Origin: WHSW01 sp963846165
Lineage (GTDB): Bacteria; Actinomycetota; Thermoleophilia; Solirubrobacterales; 70-9
Assembly (NCBI GenBank): GCA_963846165.1
Contig: CAWJUU010000001.1
Coordinates: 62,001 to 126,000, forward strand
Reading direction: 5' to 3'
DNA length: 64,000 nt
Position numbers and translations under genes: made by a program. Positions within the stretch are counted from its first letter, which is position 1; each line of letters starts with the position of its first letter. The notes under the pieces were generated by a model. It did no database searches, was not told the DNA's origin, and saw only the letters and a program-made list of their open reading frames with translations. This document shows positions 38,175 through 47,234 of the stretch, one piece after another.

Positions 38175-39089
38175 CTACGGGATCCGGCGCACGTTGGAGA
38201 GCATGATCTCCTTGATCTGCTCGATGATCTCGCGCGCCGCCGACCACTCGCGCTGCCAGACGTTGCGCCCGTAGATCACACCCGAGCCGCCGCACTCCAT
38301 GATGTAGCGGGTCTGCTCGAGCAGCTTGTCGTCGTCGATCTTCGAGCCGCCGGAGAGGACGACGAGCGAGCGCCCGGCGGAGGCGACCACCTGGGCCACC
38401 GCCTCCTCCTGGGAGACCTCGATCTCGTTGTAGGGCGCGGGGGAGTCGGGGTGGGGTTCGGGGCTGGGCAGGTTCAGCTTGACGATGTCGGCGCCCATCT
38501 CCATCGCCATCCGGGCGGCGTAGTCGATCGCGTAGAAGCTGTCCTGGCCGCCCTTCGCCTTGACCGCCGAGCCGCGCGGGTAGGCCCAGATCACGAGCGG
38601 CATCCCGTAGCGGTCACAGTCCTCGCGCACGCCCTTGAGCTGGTGCAGGTCCTGGTCCTGGCGCGGCGAGCCGACATAGAGCGTGTAGCCGACCGCGTCG
38701 GCGCCGAGCCGGACCGCGTCCTCGACCGAGGCGTTGGTGGTCGACAGGGCGTCGTCGGAGGGGGGCAGGTCGGTCTTGCCGTTGACCTTGAGCAGCAGCG
38801 GCACCTGGCCGGCGTAGTCGGGGTAGTACTTCTCGGCAAGGCCGATCTGGCAGGCGATCGCCGAGTAGCCGGCCTCGGCCGCGAGCCGGAACTGGTACTC
38901 GGGGTCCTTCGAGGCCGGGTTGGGGAAGAAGTCGCGCGGGCCGTGCTCGATCCCCTGGTCGATCGGGAGTAGCAGCAGGGTGCCGTTGCCGGGCCCGAAC
39001 TCGAACAGCAGGCGGCGCAGGCGGGTGCGCTTGCCCGGTGCGAGGGTGGCGAGGAGTGACTTCTGCTCGGTCGCGCTGGTGACTTCCAT
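38175..39089 (-). CDS. Class I fructose-bisphosphate aldolase (DhnA/FbaB type)
   Basis: A 304-residue aldolase of the archaeal/DhnA class I family. LLLLPIDQGIEHGPRDFF is the first-strand signature, CQIGLAEKYYPDYA follows, and the Schiff-base Lys is expected in GADIVKLNLPSPEP; the phosphate-binding end is LVVLSGGSK and GGSGVIYGRNVWQRE. It splits fructose-1,6-bisphosphate or a related ketose phosphate in glycolysis or gluconeogenesis. The ATG at 39089 is preceded by GGAAAAGGA. It is divergent from the YbdK-like ligase gene. Confidence 0.9.
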   Translation of the reverse strand: MEVTSATEQKSLLATLAPGKRTRLRRLLFEFGPGNGTLLLLPIDQGIEHGPRDFFPNPASKDPEYQFRLAAEAGYSAIACQIGLAEKYYPDYAGQVPLLLKVNGKTDLPPSDDALSTTNASVEDAVRLGADAVGYTLYVGSPRQDQDLHQLKGVREDCDRYGMPLVIWAYPRGSAVKAKGGQDSFYAIDYAARMAMEMGADIVKLNLPSPEPHPDSPAPYNEIEVSQEEAVAQVVASAGRSLVVLSGGSKIDDDKLLEQTRYIMECGGSGVIYGRNVWQREWSAAREIIEQIKEIMLSNVRRIP

Positions 39090-39140
39090 ACCGTCCTTTT
39101 CCTTCGTCGCTGGCTGGCCTGAGTATAGGCTGGCACCCGA

Positions 39141-40253
39141 GTGCTCGAGCACAAGTTCAGCGGGCCTGCGTTCACCGTCGGGATCGAGGAGGAGCTGATG
39201 ATCCTCGACGGCGAGACGCTTGACCTCGCGCAGGCGATCGAGGTCCTGCTCGCCGACGTGCCGGCCGAGATCGAGGGCCAGGTCAAGCCCGAGCTGATGG
39301 AGTCGGTGCTCGAGGTCGCGACCAAGCCGTGCCCCGATCTGCGCACCGCGGCTGCCGAGCTGACGATGCTGCGCGAGACGGTCGAGGGGATCGCCGACCG
39401 CCACGGGCTCCGCGTCGCCGCGGCGGGCACGCACCCGTTCGCGCTCTGGGAGGACCAGAAGATCGTCGACCGCGAGCGCTATCACCAGCTCGTCGACGAG
39501 CTCCGCTACATCATCCGCCGCGAGGTCCTCTTCGGCACCCACATCCACGTCGCGATCGAGGGCGCCGACCGGGCGATCTACGTCGCCGACGGGATCCGCC
39601 GCTACCTGCCGCTTTTCCTGGCCCTGTCGGCGAACTCGCCCTTCTGGCGCGGCCGGGCGACGGGGATGAAGTCGTCGCGGACGCCGGTCTTCCGCGCCTT
39701 CCCGCGGGTCGGGATCCCGCCCCACTACGGCACCTGGGAGATCTTCTCGCACCGGGTCGAGCTGATGATGCGGGCGGGGGCGATCGAGGACTACACGTTC
39801 CTGTGGTGGGACGTGCGCCCGCACCCGAAGCTGGGCACGGTCGAGACCCGCGTCTTCGACCAGCAGACGCGGATCGAGCACACGATCACGCTCGCCGCGC
39901 TCACCGTCTGCCTCGCCCACCGCCTCTGCTCGCTCTATGACGACGACGAGCCGCTGGTCGAGTACCCGACCGAGCTCGTCGACGACAACAAGATCCGCGC
40001 CGCCGTGCACGGCACCGACGGCGTCCTGATCGACTTTCGCCGCGGCGTGCAGACGCCGGCGCCGCAGCTCGCGCGCGACCTGGTCGAGCTGCTCTCCGAG
40101 CACGCCGACGAGCTCGGCTGCGGCAACGAGCTCGAAGGGGTCGAGGACCTGCTCGAGCACGGCACCGGCGCTCACCGCCAACTCGCCATGCACGAGCACG
40201 ACAGCGACATGCGCGCCCTGGTCGCCGAGATCGCCGAGAAGAGCAGGCCGTAA
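39141..40253 (+). CDS. Glutamate-cysteine ligase-like (YbdK/GCS2) carboxylate-amine ligase
   Basis: A 370-residue GCS2-family ATP-grasp-like ligase, usual length. FTVGIEEELMILDGETLDLA is the N-terminal glutamate-binding motif, HPFALWEDQKIVDRERYHQL and FGTHIHVAIEG the central ones, and WWDVRPHPKLGTVETRVFDQ carries the C-terminal active-site residues. The family joins glutamate to cysteine weakly or makes other gamma-glutamyl amides; actinobacteria usually use mycothiol, so the substrate is open. GTG 39141 follows a TAGGCT box by 9 bases. Confidence 0.9.
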   Translation: MLEHKFSGPAFTVGIEEELMILDGETLDLAQAIEVLLADVPAEIEGQVKPELMESVLEVATKPCPDLRTAAAELTMLRETVEGIADRHGLRVAAAGTHPFALWEDQKIVDRERYHQLVDELRYIIRREVLFGTHIHVAIEGADRAIYVADGIRRYLPLFLALSANSPFWRGRATGMKSSRTPVFRAFPRVGIPPHYGTWEIFSHRVELMMRAGAIEDYTFLWWDVRPHPKLGTVETRVFDQQTRIEHTITLAALTVCLAHRLCSLYDDDEPLVEYPTELVDDNKIRAAVHGTDGVLIDFRRGVQTPAPQLARDLVELLSEHADELGCGNELEGVEDLLEHGTGAHRQLAMHEHDSDMRALVAEIAEKSRP

Positions 40254-40301
40254 AAGCAGTTGGCGCCCGACCGCGGGCGCGGCTTGGGCCATACTCTGAG
40301 C

Positions 40302-41111
40302 GTGTCCGAGGCGGGCCCCGAGCTTTCCGTCATCTGCAAGAGCTGCGGCTCTGAGGTGAGCCCGTACGTGACCGAGTGCCCCTACTGCGGCACCCGGCTG
40401 CGCAAGCGGGCGCCGAAGCTCGAGCGCGTCGCCGGCGAGGTGCGCGTGCGGGAGGACCGGCGCGAGCGCCGCCGGCGCAAGGCTGCCGAGCGCCGCGGCC
40501 GTCTCGCCGAGCGCCGCGAGGCCGCCGAGGAACTGACCCTGCGGCCGCTGGTCACCTGGGCGGCGCTGATCGGGCCCTCGGTGCTGATGATCGTCGAGCG
40601 CGCCTCGAACCTGGGCGTCTACGACCTCGGCGCGATCGTCGGACCCGTCGGCGACGAGTGGTGGCGCTACTTCGCGGCGCCGTTCGTCTACGACGACGTC
40701 GGCTACCTGTTCGCGTGCGGTCTCGCGATCGCGATCTTCCTGCCGCCGATCGAGCGCCGCGTCGGCTCGGTTGCCGCGCTCTTTCTCGTCCTCGGAACCG
40801 GGGCGCTGGGGATGCTCGCCGCCGACGGTCTCGACTCGTCGTTCGGCGACGGGATCGCGGTCGCCGCCGGGGGCAACGGGATCGCGCTCGGCGCGCTCGC
40901 CGCCTACGTCGTCTTGCGCGACGCCGAGCGCCGCGCCGACCCGACCGAGGAGTACGACCGGATCGCTGTCGCGGTGGCCGCGATCGTCCTCCTCGCGCTG
41001 CCCCTGGTCGAGGACTTCGCCTCCGTCTGGGCCGGGCTCGCCGGGGGGCTCGTCGGCGCCGGCTGCGGTCTCGCCGCCGCGCTCGGCGGCCGCACCGCGC
41101 CGGGACGCTGA
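40302..41111 (+). CDS. Rhomboid-like membrane protein with zinc ribbon, catalytic Ser missing
   Basis: About 269 residues. The N-terminus has a rubredoxin-type zinc ribbon, CKSCGS and CPYCGTRL, then a long basic helix (about residues 35-75), then six hydrophobic helices. WWRYFAAPFVYDDVGYLFAC corresponds to the WR-loop and first core helix of rhomboids, but the catalytic GxSG motif reads GGNGIALG, with Asn in place of Ser, so it is probably a pseudoprotease that binds client membrane proteins. GTG 40302 is preferred; a TTG at 40260 is possible. Confidence 0.75.
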   Translation: MSEAGPELSVICKSCGSEVSPYVTECPYCGTRLRKRAPKLERVAGEVRVREDRRERRRRKAAERRGRLAERREAAEELTLRPLVTWAALIGPSVLMIVERASNLGVYDLGAIVGPVGDEWWRYFAAPFVYDDVGYLFACGLAIAIFLPPIERRVGSVAALFLVLGTGALGMLAADGLDSSFGDGIAVAAGGNGIALGALAAYVVLRDAERRADPTEEYDRIAVAVAAIVLLALPLVEDFASVWAGLAGGLVGAGCGLAAALGGRTAPGR

Positions 41112-41148
41112 GCGCCGCCGGGCTCGCCCGGCTGGATACCCTGGGCGC

Positions 41149-41808
41149 GTGAGCAAGTTCACCGCGCTCAACGACGAGCTCCACGACTACGTCGTCGCCC
41201 ACGGCGCCCGCCAGGACGACGTCCTGCGCCGGATCCAGGAGGAGGCCGTGGCGATGGGCGAGATCGCGCGGATGCAGATCGCCGCCGACCAGGGCGCCTT
41301 CATGACCCTGCTCTGCCGGCTGCTCGGCGCCCGCGAGGCGATCGAGCTCGGCACCTTCACCGGCTACTCGGCGATCTGCATCGCCCGCGGGCTCGAGCCC
41401 GGCGGCCGGCTGATCGCCTGCGAGCTCTCGGAGGAGTTCGCCGAGATCGCGGCGCGCAACTTCGACGCGGCCGGGGTCGCCGACCGGATCGAGCTCAGGA
41501 TCGGCCCCGCGGCCGAGACCCTGCGCGAGCTCCCCGAGCGCGAGACCTTCGACTTCGGCTTCATCGACGCCGACAAGACCGGCTACCCCGACTACTACGA
41601 GCAGCTGCTGCGGCGCACCCGGCCCGGCGGCCTGATCGTGATCGACAACGTGCTCGGCGACGGTCAGGTCGTCGGCGAGATCGACGAGAGCCGGCGCGAA
41701 TACGTCGAGGCGATCCGGCGAACCAACGACCTGGTGACCGCCGACGAGCGCGTCGACACGGCGATGATCGCGGTCGCCGACGGGCTGCTGCTCGCACGCA
41801 AGCGATGA
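41149..41808 (+). CDS. SAM-dependent O-methyltransferase (caffeoyl-CoA/catechol type)
   Basis: A 219-residue class I methyltransferase of the MDMC/CCoAOMT family. The SAM-binding motif is AIELGTFTGYSAICIARGL, motif II-like ERETFDFGFIDADKTGYPDY carries the metal and Asp ligands, and GGLIVIDNVLGDGQVVGE closes the site. It transfers a methyl group to a hydroxyl of a catechol or similar substrate using Mg2+. A TACCCT box ends 6 bases before GTG 41149, so it is probably leaderless. Its stop overlaps the next ATG in ATGA. Confidence 0.92.
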   Translation: MSKFTALNDELHDYVVAHGARQDDVLRRIQEEAVAMGEIARMQIAADQGAFMTLLCRLLGAREAIELGTFTGYSAICIARGLEPGGRLIACELSEEFAEIAARNFDAAGVADRIELRIGPAAETLRELPERETFDFGFIDADKTGYPDYYEQLLRRTRPGGLIVIDNVLGDGQVVGEIDESRREYVEAIRRTNDLVTADERVDTAMIAVADGLLLARKR

Positions 41809-42626
41809 GCGCGGCGCCAGCGCGCTATGACCGCGATCGCGGGCTCGCGATCCAGCAGCGGGCGATGCGCGACTGGATCGCGATGCTCGCCGGCTCGGCG
41901 CCGGGCTCGCGGCTGCACGAGCGCGACGGGGTCGCGGCGGCGATCGTCCCGGCGTGCCCGCAGCGCTCGATCGCCAACTCGGTCAACTACACCGACGCCG
42001 CGACGCTCACGGACGCCCTCGGCGAGCTCGCCTCCCTCTACGAGGAGGCCGGCGTCAACGCGTGGACGGTCTGGGCCCCGGAGTTCGACGCCGAGGCGAT
42101 CTCGGCGCTCGAGGGCGCCGGGCACAAGTTCGACGGCAAGCCGCTGGCGATGGTGCTCGACCTCGACCGGCTCGAGCCGCCCGACCTCGGCGGGCTCGAC
42201 TACGACCTCGAGGGCGACATGCCGACCCTCGGCCGGATCAACGAGGCCGCCTACGGGCTCGCCCCCGAGGACGGCTTCGCCGAGGTCTTCGCCGAGCGCC
42301 CCGAGGGGCTCGACCTGCGCCTCTACCGCGCCCGCGACGAGGGCGAGATCGCCTGCGTGCTGGCGACGATCGACCACCAGCCGACCGAGGGCGCCGCCGG
42401 GCCCGATTGCGGCGTCTACTTCGTCGCCACCGAGCACGGCTCCCGGGGGCGCGGCCTCGCCAGCCGCCTGCTCGCCGCCGCGCTGGTCGAGGCGCGCGGC
42501 CGCGGCTGCGCGACCTCCTCGTTACAGTCCTCGGCGATGGGTGAGTCGGTCTACGCCGCGCTTGGCTATCAGGCCTGCTTCCGGCTCAACATGTACGAGC
42601 GCCGGCGGCCGCGGGGCGACGCATGA
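41805..42626 (+). CDS. GNAT-family N-acetyltransferase
   Basis: A 273-residue protein with a C-terminal GNAT domain. The acetyl-CoA loop is in YFVATEHGSRGRGLASRLLA (Q/RxxGxG/A), followed by ARGRGCATSSLQSSAMGESV and YAALGYQACFRLNMYERR, the usual strand 6-7 region. The N-terminal half is unclassified and may be a degenerate second GNAT domain. It is translationally coupled to the methyltransferase before and to the MBL hydrolase after (4-bp overlaps). The substrate is unknown. Confidence 0.85.
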   Translation: MSAAPARYDRDRGLAIQQRAMRDWIAMLAGSAPGSRLHERDGVAAAIVPACPQRSIANSVNYTDAATLTDALGELASLYEEAGVNAWTVWAPEFDAEAISALEGAGHKFDGKPLAMVLDLDRLEPPDLGGLDYDLEGDMPTLGRINEAAYGLAPEDGFAEVFAERPEGLDLRLYRARDEGEIACVLATIDHQPTEGAAGPDCGVYFVATEHGSRGRGLASRLLAAALVEARGRGCATSSLQSSAMGESVYAALGYQACFRLNMYERRRPRGDA

Positions 42627-43354
42627 TCCTGCGCCCGTTCATCGTCGAGGGCGGCGGCTGCGCCTCCTACTTCTTCGGCTGTCCCTCGCACGGCAAGTTC
42701 GGGGTCGTCGACCCGCATCCCGACCACCTCGACGACTACGTCGAGGCGGCCGAGCGCACCGGCGGCGAGATCGTCCAGGTCTTCGACACCCACGTCCACG
42801 CCGACCATCGCAGCGCCGCGCGCGAGCTCTGCGAGCGCACCGGCGCCACCCTGCGGCTGCCCGCCGAGGCGCCGGTGGAGTACGCGTTCGAGCCGCTCAC
42901 CGACCGCGAGCGGGTCGTGCTCGGCAACACGAAGGTCGACGTGATCTCGACCCCCGGCCATGTCTGGCAGCACGCGGCGCTGCTGATCACCGACGAGGCC
43001 CGCGGCTCGGATCCCTGGCTCGTGTTCACCGGCGATGCCCTGTTCGTGAACTCGGTCGGGCGCCCCGACCTGCACGGTGAGGAGCGCGAGCTCGCCGCGG
43101 CGCTTCACCGCTCGCTCGGTGAACGCCTGATGACGCTGCCCGACTGGGTCGAGGTCTATCCGGGCCACGTCGGGGGGTCGGCGTGCGGCGCCGGGATCTC
43201 GCCGAACCCGTTCTCGACCATCGGCTACGAGCGGCGTCAGAACGAGCTCGCGGTCGAGCCCGACGTCGAAGCGTTCATCGAGCGCCTGCTCGACCAGCAG
43301 AAGCCCGCGCCGGCCGAGTTCGACGAGATCTACGAGGCCAACCGCAGCGCCTGA
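42623..43354 (+). CDS. MBL-fold hydrolase, persulfide dioxygenase (ETHE1)-like
   Basis: A 243-residue metallo-beta-lactamase-fold protein. The metal motif is DTHVHADHRSAARELCERTG, followed by STPGHVWQHAALLI and VFTGDALFVNSVGRPDL, then YPGHVGGSACGAGISPNPFS; the GRPDL and SACG parts are typical of ETHE1-like sulfur dioxygenases and rhodanese-linked relatives. It would oxidise glutathione- or mycothiol-type persulfides to sulfite. It is the last gene of a three-gene coupled operon and ends 21 bp from the convergent next gene. Confidence 0.88.
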   Translation: MILRPFIVEGGGCASYFFGCPSHGKFGVVDPHPDHLDDYVEAAERTGGEIVQVFDTHVHADHRSAARELCERTGATLRLPAEAPVEYAFEPLTDRERVVLGNTKVDVISTPGHVWQHAALLITDEARGSDPWLVFTGDALFVNSVGRPDLHGEERELAAALHRSLGERLMTLPDWVEVYPGHVGGSACGAGISPNPFSTIGYERRQNELAVEPDVEAFIERLLDQQKPAPAEFDEIYEANRSA

Positions 43355-43375
43355 GCGCTGGACTGCGCCAAGCGC

Positions 43376-45280
43376 TCAGGGGATCGAGCGCTTCTTCTGG
43401 CAGCTGCGCGCCTTGTCGCGCCCGCCGCCGCCCTTGCAGACGTCACGCTGCGGGCCGCCGTCGAGCTTGTCGCGAGCGCCGCCGCCCTTGAGGATGTCGC
43501 GCCCGCGCTCACCGCGCAGCTTGTCCTTGCCGCCGCCGCCGCCGAGGCGGTCGTTGTCGTCACCGCCGGTGAGCAGGTCGTTGCCGCCCATGCCGGTCAG
43601 CTTGTCCTTGCCGGTGTCGCCATAGAGGAGGTCGATCCCGGTTCCGCCGCCGAGCCGATCGGATTCGGTCGAGCCGCAGATCACGTCGTCGCCCGCGGCG
43701 CCCTCGATCTCGTCCCTGCCGGCGAGCCCGGCGATCACGTCGATTTCCGGCGTGCCGGTGATCGTGTCGTCGACCTGGGTGCCCATCAGCGTCACCCGCC
43801 GGCCGGCGCACTGCTCGGCGCTCCGGTCGAAGACCGCGATCCCGTGGTTGCCGCCGAGATTGCCGCCGGCATAGAGGCTGGCGTCGTCGGAGCTCAGCGC
43901 CACCGTGTGGGCGCCGTCGAAGATCCCGTCGGGGCCACTGCCGTCGAGGCACTGGCCGGCGGTCGAGGGATCGTTCTCGTCGGCCAAGCCGTCCGTGGTG
44001 ATGCAGCCGAGCGGCTCTGCCGGCTGAGCCAGGGTGCCGTCGGCGAGCGAGCGGCGAAAGACGCTGAAGCCGCGGCCCACCACCTGCGTCGGATCGGCGA
44101 ATCCTTGGGCCGCCGTGTAGACGCTGAGCCCGTCGCGGCTGACGGTGACGGCGCTTGGGGAGTCGAGCACCCTGGCCGAGCCGCAGCCCTGGAGCGGAGG
44201 CGTCTCGTCGTTGAGGCACCCGGCCGTGCCGGCCTTCTGGGTCAGCGCCCCGCTCGCCGAATTGCGGTCGAAGACGGTGAGAAAGTCCGAGCGGCTGACC
44301 GCGTAGACCTGCCGGCCGTCGGGAGCCACGGTGATCGCCTCGGCCTGGGCGAGGCCGCGGCCGTCGACGCATGGCGCGTCGCCGTCATCATCGACACAGC
44401 CGTCGAGCTGGGCCAGGGTCCCGTCGGCGGAGCTGATCGCGAACGCGAGCAGCGAGTCGCTGTTCAGCGTCACCACGTAGAGGTTGCGGCTGTCGGAGCT
44501 CACCGCGAGGTCGATCGGCAGGTCGAGGTTCTCGGTCACGGTGCACGGAGCCGCCGGCCCGAGGCAGGCGGCGGCGCCCTGCTTCTGCTGCAGCGACCCG
44601 TCCGCCGCGCGGTCGAAGACCGCGATCGCGTCACCGGTGTTCGCGATGGTGTAGACGTTGTCCCCATCGGGAGTCACCTCGACGCCGCTGGCCCCGTCGA
44701 GCCCGATGCCGTCGGCGCACTCGCCCGCGGTCAAGGGATCGCCGGCGTCCGAGCGCCCGGTCTCCGAGACGCAGCCGGCGATCCCCGGCTTCTGAGTCAG
44801 CGCACCGGTCGCCGGGTCGCGATCGAAAACCGCCACCGCATCGTCGGTGTTGGCGGTGACGTACACGCTCAGCCCGTCATCCGAGACCGCGACGTCACCC
44901 GCGTTCTGCAGCGCCTTGCCGTCGACGCACTCGCCGCCGTCACCGTCATCGCTGATGCAGCCGTTCGGCACCGCATTGGCGGTCAGCGTCCCGGAGTCCG
45001 GATCGCGATCGAGCACCCCGACGCGACTGGCCCCGGCGACGTAGAGGTTGCGTCCGTCGCGGCTCGCGGCGACGGTATTCACGCCGCCACCGGCGAAGCC
45101 GCCGTCGGTGCACCCGGAGACCTCGCCCAGGGTGACGCATCCCGCCGGCAGCGGCTTCTGCTCCACGTCGCCCGTCTCGGCGAGCGCCGTCGCGGCGCCG
45201 ACCGCGACCGTAGCGGTCGCGATCCCGAGTCCCAGCCTGCGAGCGACCCTGCTTCGCCTACCTCGCATCACCTTCAGCAT
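43376..45280 (-). CDS. Secreted beta-propeller protein with C-terminal RTX calcium repeats
   Basis: A 634-residue protein. A basic start and a hydrophobic helix (LGLGIATATVAVGAATALAE) form a signal peptide. Then come about seven YVTN/lactonase-like blades, each with SxDGxxxYV and VxDRDxxTGxLTQ, and finally about ten nonapeptide GGxGxDxL/I units of the hemolysin (RTX) type that should fold on binding calcium. A beta-propeller plus RTX in a Gram-positive is usually an extracellular adhesin or hydrolase of unknown substrate. It ends with a basic KKRSIP tail. The next gene is divergent, 17 bp away. Confidence 0.85.
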   Translation of the reverse strand: MLKVMRGRRSRVARRLGLGIATATVAVGAATALAETGDVEQKPLPAGCVTLGEVSGCTDGGFAGGGVNTVAASRDGRNLYVAGASRVGVLDRDPDSGTLTANAVPNGCISDDGDGGECVDGKALQNAGDVAVSDDGLSVYVTANTDDAVAVFDRDPATGALTQKPGIAGCVSETGRSDAGDPLTAGECADGIGLDGASGVEVTPDGDNVYTIANTGDAIAVFDRAADGSLQQKQGAAACLGPAAPCTVTENLDLPIDLAVSSDSRNLYVVTLNSDSLLAFAISSADGTLAQLDGCVDDDGDAPCVDGRGLAQAEAITVAPDGRQVYAVSRSDFLTVFDRNSASGALTQKAGTAGCLNDETPPLQGCGSARVLDSPSAVTVSRDGLSVYTAAQGFADPTQVVGRGFSVFRRSLADGTLAQPAEPLGCITTDGLADENDPSTAGQCLDGSGPDGIFDGAHTVALSSDDASLYAGGNLGGNHGIAVFDRSAEQCAGRRVTLMGTQVDDTITGTPEIDVIAGLAGRDEIEGAAGDDVICGSTESDRLGGGTGIDLLYGDTGKDKLTGMGGNDLLTGGDDNDRLGGGGGKDKLRGERGRDILKGGGARDKLDGGPQRDVCKGGGGRDKARSCQKKRSIP

Positions 45281-45297
45281 CCCATATCGTCACCGGG

Positions 45298-45624
45298 GTG
45301 CCAACCCCGCCCTACTCCGAGGCCGAGCTCGACGCCGCGGTCGAGGCGCTCACCGACCCCGAGCGCTTCCGCGAGGCCGAGACGACGGTCGCGGCGGCGG
45401 CGCCGAAGCTGCAGCGGATCCTCGCCCAGGCGCTCGAGTCCGGCGGCTGGTTCGCCGAGTCCCATGAGGCCGAGCTGCGCAAGGCGCTCGAGCTGCCCGA
45501 GGCGGCGGAGCGCGAAACGGCCCTCCGAACGCTGCTCGCGGAGGAGACGCGGATCGGGATGATGGTCGGCGTCGCGGTGGGCTGGGCGCTCGCGCACGAG
45601 CTCGAGTCCAAGCGCGAGGCGTAG
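45298..45624 (+). CDS. Conserved hypothetical helical protein
   Basis: A 108-residue, probably all-helical protein that begins with the motif YSEAELDAAVEALTDPERFR and ends with a short hydrophobic helix (RIGMMVGVAVGWALAHELE). The pattern is seen in Thermoleophilia genomes as a small stand-alone gene, but no function is known to me. The hydrophobic C-terminus could contact the membrane. GTG 45298 follows a TATCGT box by 7 bases. The gene is divergent from the RTX protein. Confidence 0.65.
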   Translation: MPTPPYSEAELDAAVEALTDPERFREAETTVAAAAPKLQRILAQALESGGWFAESHEAELRKALELPEAAERETALRTLLAEETRIGMMVGVAVGWALAHELESKREA

Positions 45625-45654
45625 TTCGGGCCGGTGGGGCCGGCGATGGCCGGG

Positions 45655-45950
45655 CGCGTTCCGCTCGGGCCATCGCCGGGTGCGAGGCGGGGTTCGTTGG
45701 CAGTGAGGGAGGGTGTGGGTGCGAGCGCAGGTCGCTAACCCCGACCTCAACCGTCCCGCGGCGTCGAGTCTGAGGTTGATGTCGCTATAGAGCAACAACT
45801 CTCCTTTCAAGCTCGACGCGCGATCGAAAGGCGAGTTGACGCGCCGCCTGGAGGCTCGATTGGCGCCTTATTCTCGGATAGCGAGAAGAAAGCGCCACCC
45901 ACGGCCGAGGCCGACCGAAGGCGCCCGCGCGGGGCACGAGCCCCTCACTC
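45655..45950 (+). repeat. Intergenic inverted-repeat element, copy D
   Basis: Left terminal repeat CGCGTTCCGCTCGGGC is at 45655-45670. The sequence then follows copy A almost base for base, including CAACTC (45796) / GAGTTG (45833) with an extra CCTTTC/GAAAGG stem, and the 35-nt GATAG-loop hairpin at 45862-45896. The right terminal repeat is missing: at about 45945 the element is cut short by the 3' end of the next minus-strand gene. It fills a tail-to-tail gap between convergent genes. Confidence 0.85.
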
Positions 45951-45952
45951 GG

Positions 45953-46147
45953 TCAGCCCTGGGGGCCGCGCTTGAGCCAGCGGGAACGGTCGCGGCGGTC
46001 GTGGACCATGAGCGCCATCCCGGCCGCGGCGAGCAGTGCTCCCGCGAGGCCGTGGTGCAGGCGCTGGTTGCGAACCCAGACGCGGCGCCGCACGGGGTCG
46101 AATCGGACCAGGCCTCCGGCGTACTGGCGAAGCTCGTTCGATTCCAT
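45953..46147 (-). CDS. Small single-pass membrane protein (64 aa)
   Basis: A 64-residue protein. The ATG at 46147 follows GGGGAG by 6 bases, and a longer in-frame reading lacks a site. It begins MESNELRQYAGGLVRFDPVR, has one hydrophobic helix (LAGALLAAAGMALMV) and a very basic C-terminus (HDRRDRSRWLKRG). No family is recognised. It is divergent from the R2lox-like gene with about 100 bp between starts. Confidence 0.6.
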   Translation of the reverse strand: MESNELRQYAGGLVRFDPVRRRVWVRNQRLHHGLAGALLAAAGMALMVHDRRDRSRWLKRGPQG

Positions 46148-46248
46148 TCGTAGCTCCCCTCTCCCTGTCCCCATGTATCGACCCGCGGGTATGCCCTCAT
46201 TAACGGCGCGGCGCCCTGTTCGCTTGTACGCTTCCGATCGGAGCACGC

Positions 46249-47178
46249 ATGGAGGCCGCCGCGCAGACACTGAGCTCGATCGTCGCCCGCGAGGACTTCC
46301 TCGCCACCGGCGACCCGGCGCTTCAGGCGAGCGCCGACAGCGGCAACTTCCAGCTCCTCGACTACACCGAGCTCTACGAGCTCTGGGAGCGCCAGCACTG
46401 GGCGACCCAGGACCTCGATTTCAGCGCTGACCGCATCGACTGGCACGAGCGCTTCTCGCCCGAGGAGCGCTACGAGCGCATGTACGGGCTCTCGGCCTTC
46501 TTCATCGGCGAGCAGCGGGTCACCGACGAGCTCGGGCCGATCATGCGCGCGGCGCCGACCGAGGAGATGCGGATCTTCCTCTCGACCCAGATCGCCGACG
46601 AGGCGCGCCACGTGCGCTTCTTCAACCGCTTCTACGAGGAGGTCGGCCTGCTCGAAGGCACCGACGACCTCGCCGACCGCCTGCGGGCCACCGAGCAGCA
46701 CCTGAACGAGGAGTTCGGCCGGCTCTTCGACGAGATGCTCGCTCACCGCGTCGACCGGCTCGCCCGCGAGCCCGAGGACACCGAGTGCCTGGTCGAGGCG
46801 ATCACGCTCTACCACATGGTGATCGAGGGGGTGCTCGCGCTCACCGGCCAGCACTTCATCATCGGCTACAACGAGGAGCAGGGAACGCTGCCCGGGTTCG
46901 TCGAGGGGTTCAAGAACGTCGCCCGCGACGAGCACCGCCACGTCGCCTTCGGCGCCAAGTTCCTCGCCGACATGGCGACCGCCGACGAGCGCTACCGCGA
47001 GGCGATCCAGCGCACCCTGGTCGAGACGCTGCCGGTCGCCGAGGGCGTGCTGCGGCCCCCGTTCGCGCCCCCCGACGACGACGACTTCGTCCTCTTCGGC
47101 GTCTCGATGCGCGAGACGCAGGCGTTTGCCGCCCAGGCCTTGACCCGGCGGCTGAAGGTGATCGGGCTCGCCGCTTAG
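46249..47178 (+). CDS. R2-like ligand-binding oxidase (R2lox) / ribonucleotide reductase R2-fold protein
   Basis: A 309-residue ferritin-like di-metal protein. Metal ligands are all recognisable: E88, E118 and H121 (DEARH), E193, and E228 and H231 (DEHRH). Val at 91 and Tyr at 188 stand at the positions that form the Val-Tyr crosslink in R2lox (E+3 and E-5), which favours R2lox over a true NrdB. R2lox holds a Mn/Fe site with a fatty-acid-like ligand; its reaction is unknown. No nrdA is near. TACGCT lies 16 bases upstream of the ATG with a GGAG site between. Confidence 0.78.
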   Translation: MEAAAQTLSSIVAREDFLATGDPALQASADSGNFQLLDYTELYELWERQHWATQDLDFSADRIDWHERFSPEERYERMYGLSAFFIGEQRVTDELGPIMRAAPTEEMRIFLSTQIADEARHVRFFNRFYEEVGLLEGTDDLADRLRATEQHLNEEFGRLFDEMLAHRVDRLAREPEDTECLVEAITLYHMVIEGVLALTGQHFIIGYNEEQGTLPGFVEGFKNVARDEHRHVAFGAKFLADMATADERYREAIQRTLVETLPVAEGVLRPPFAPPDDDDFVLFGVSMRETQAFAAQALTRRLKVIGLAA

Positions 47179-47234
47179 GCGACGGATGCGCCCCCGGGAG
47201 ACTGGACAGGTTTACGTAGTTTCCCCCTCTCGGC

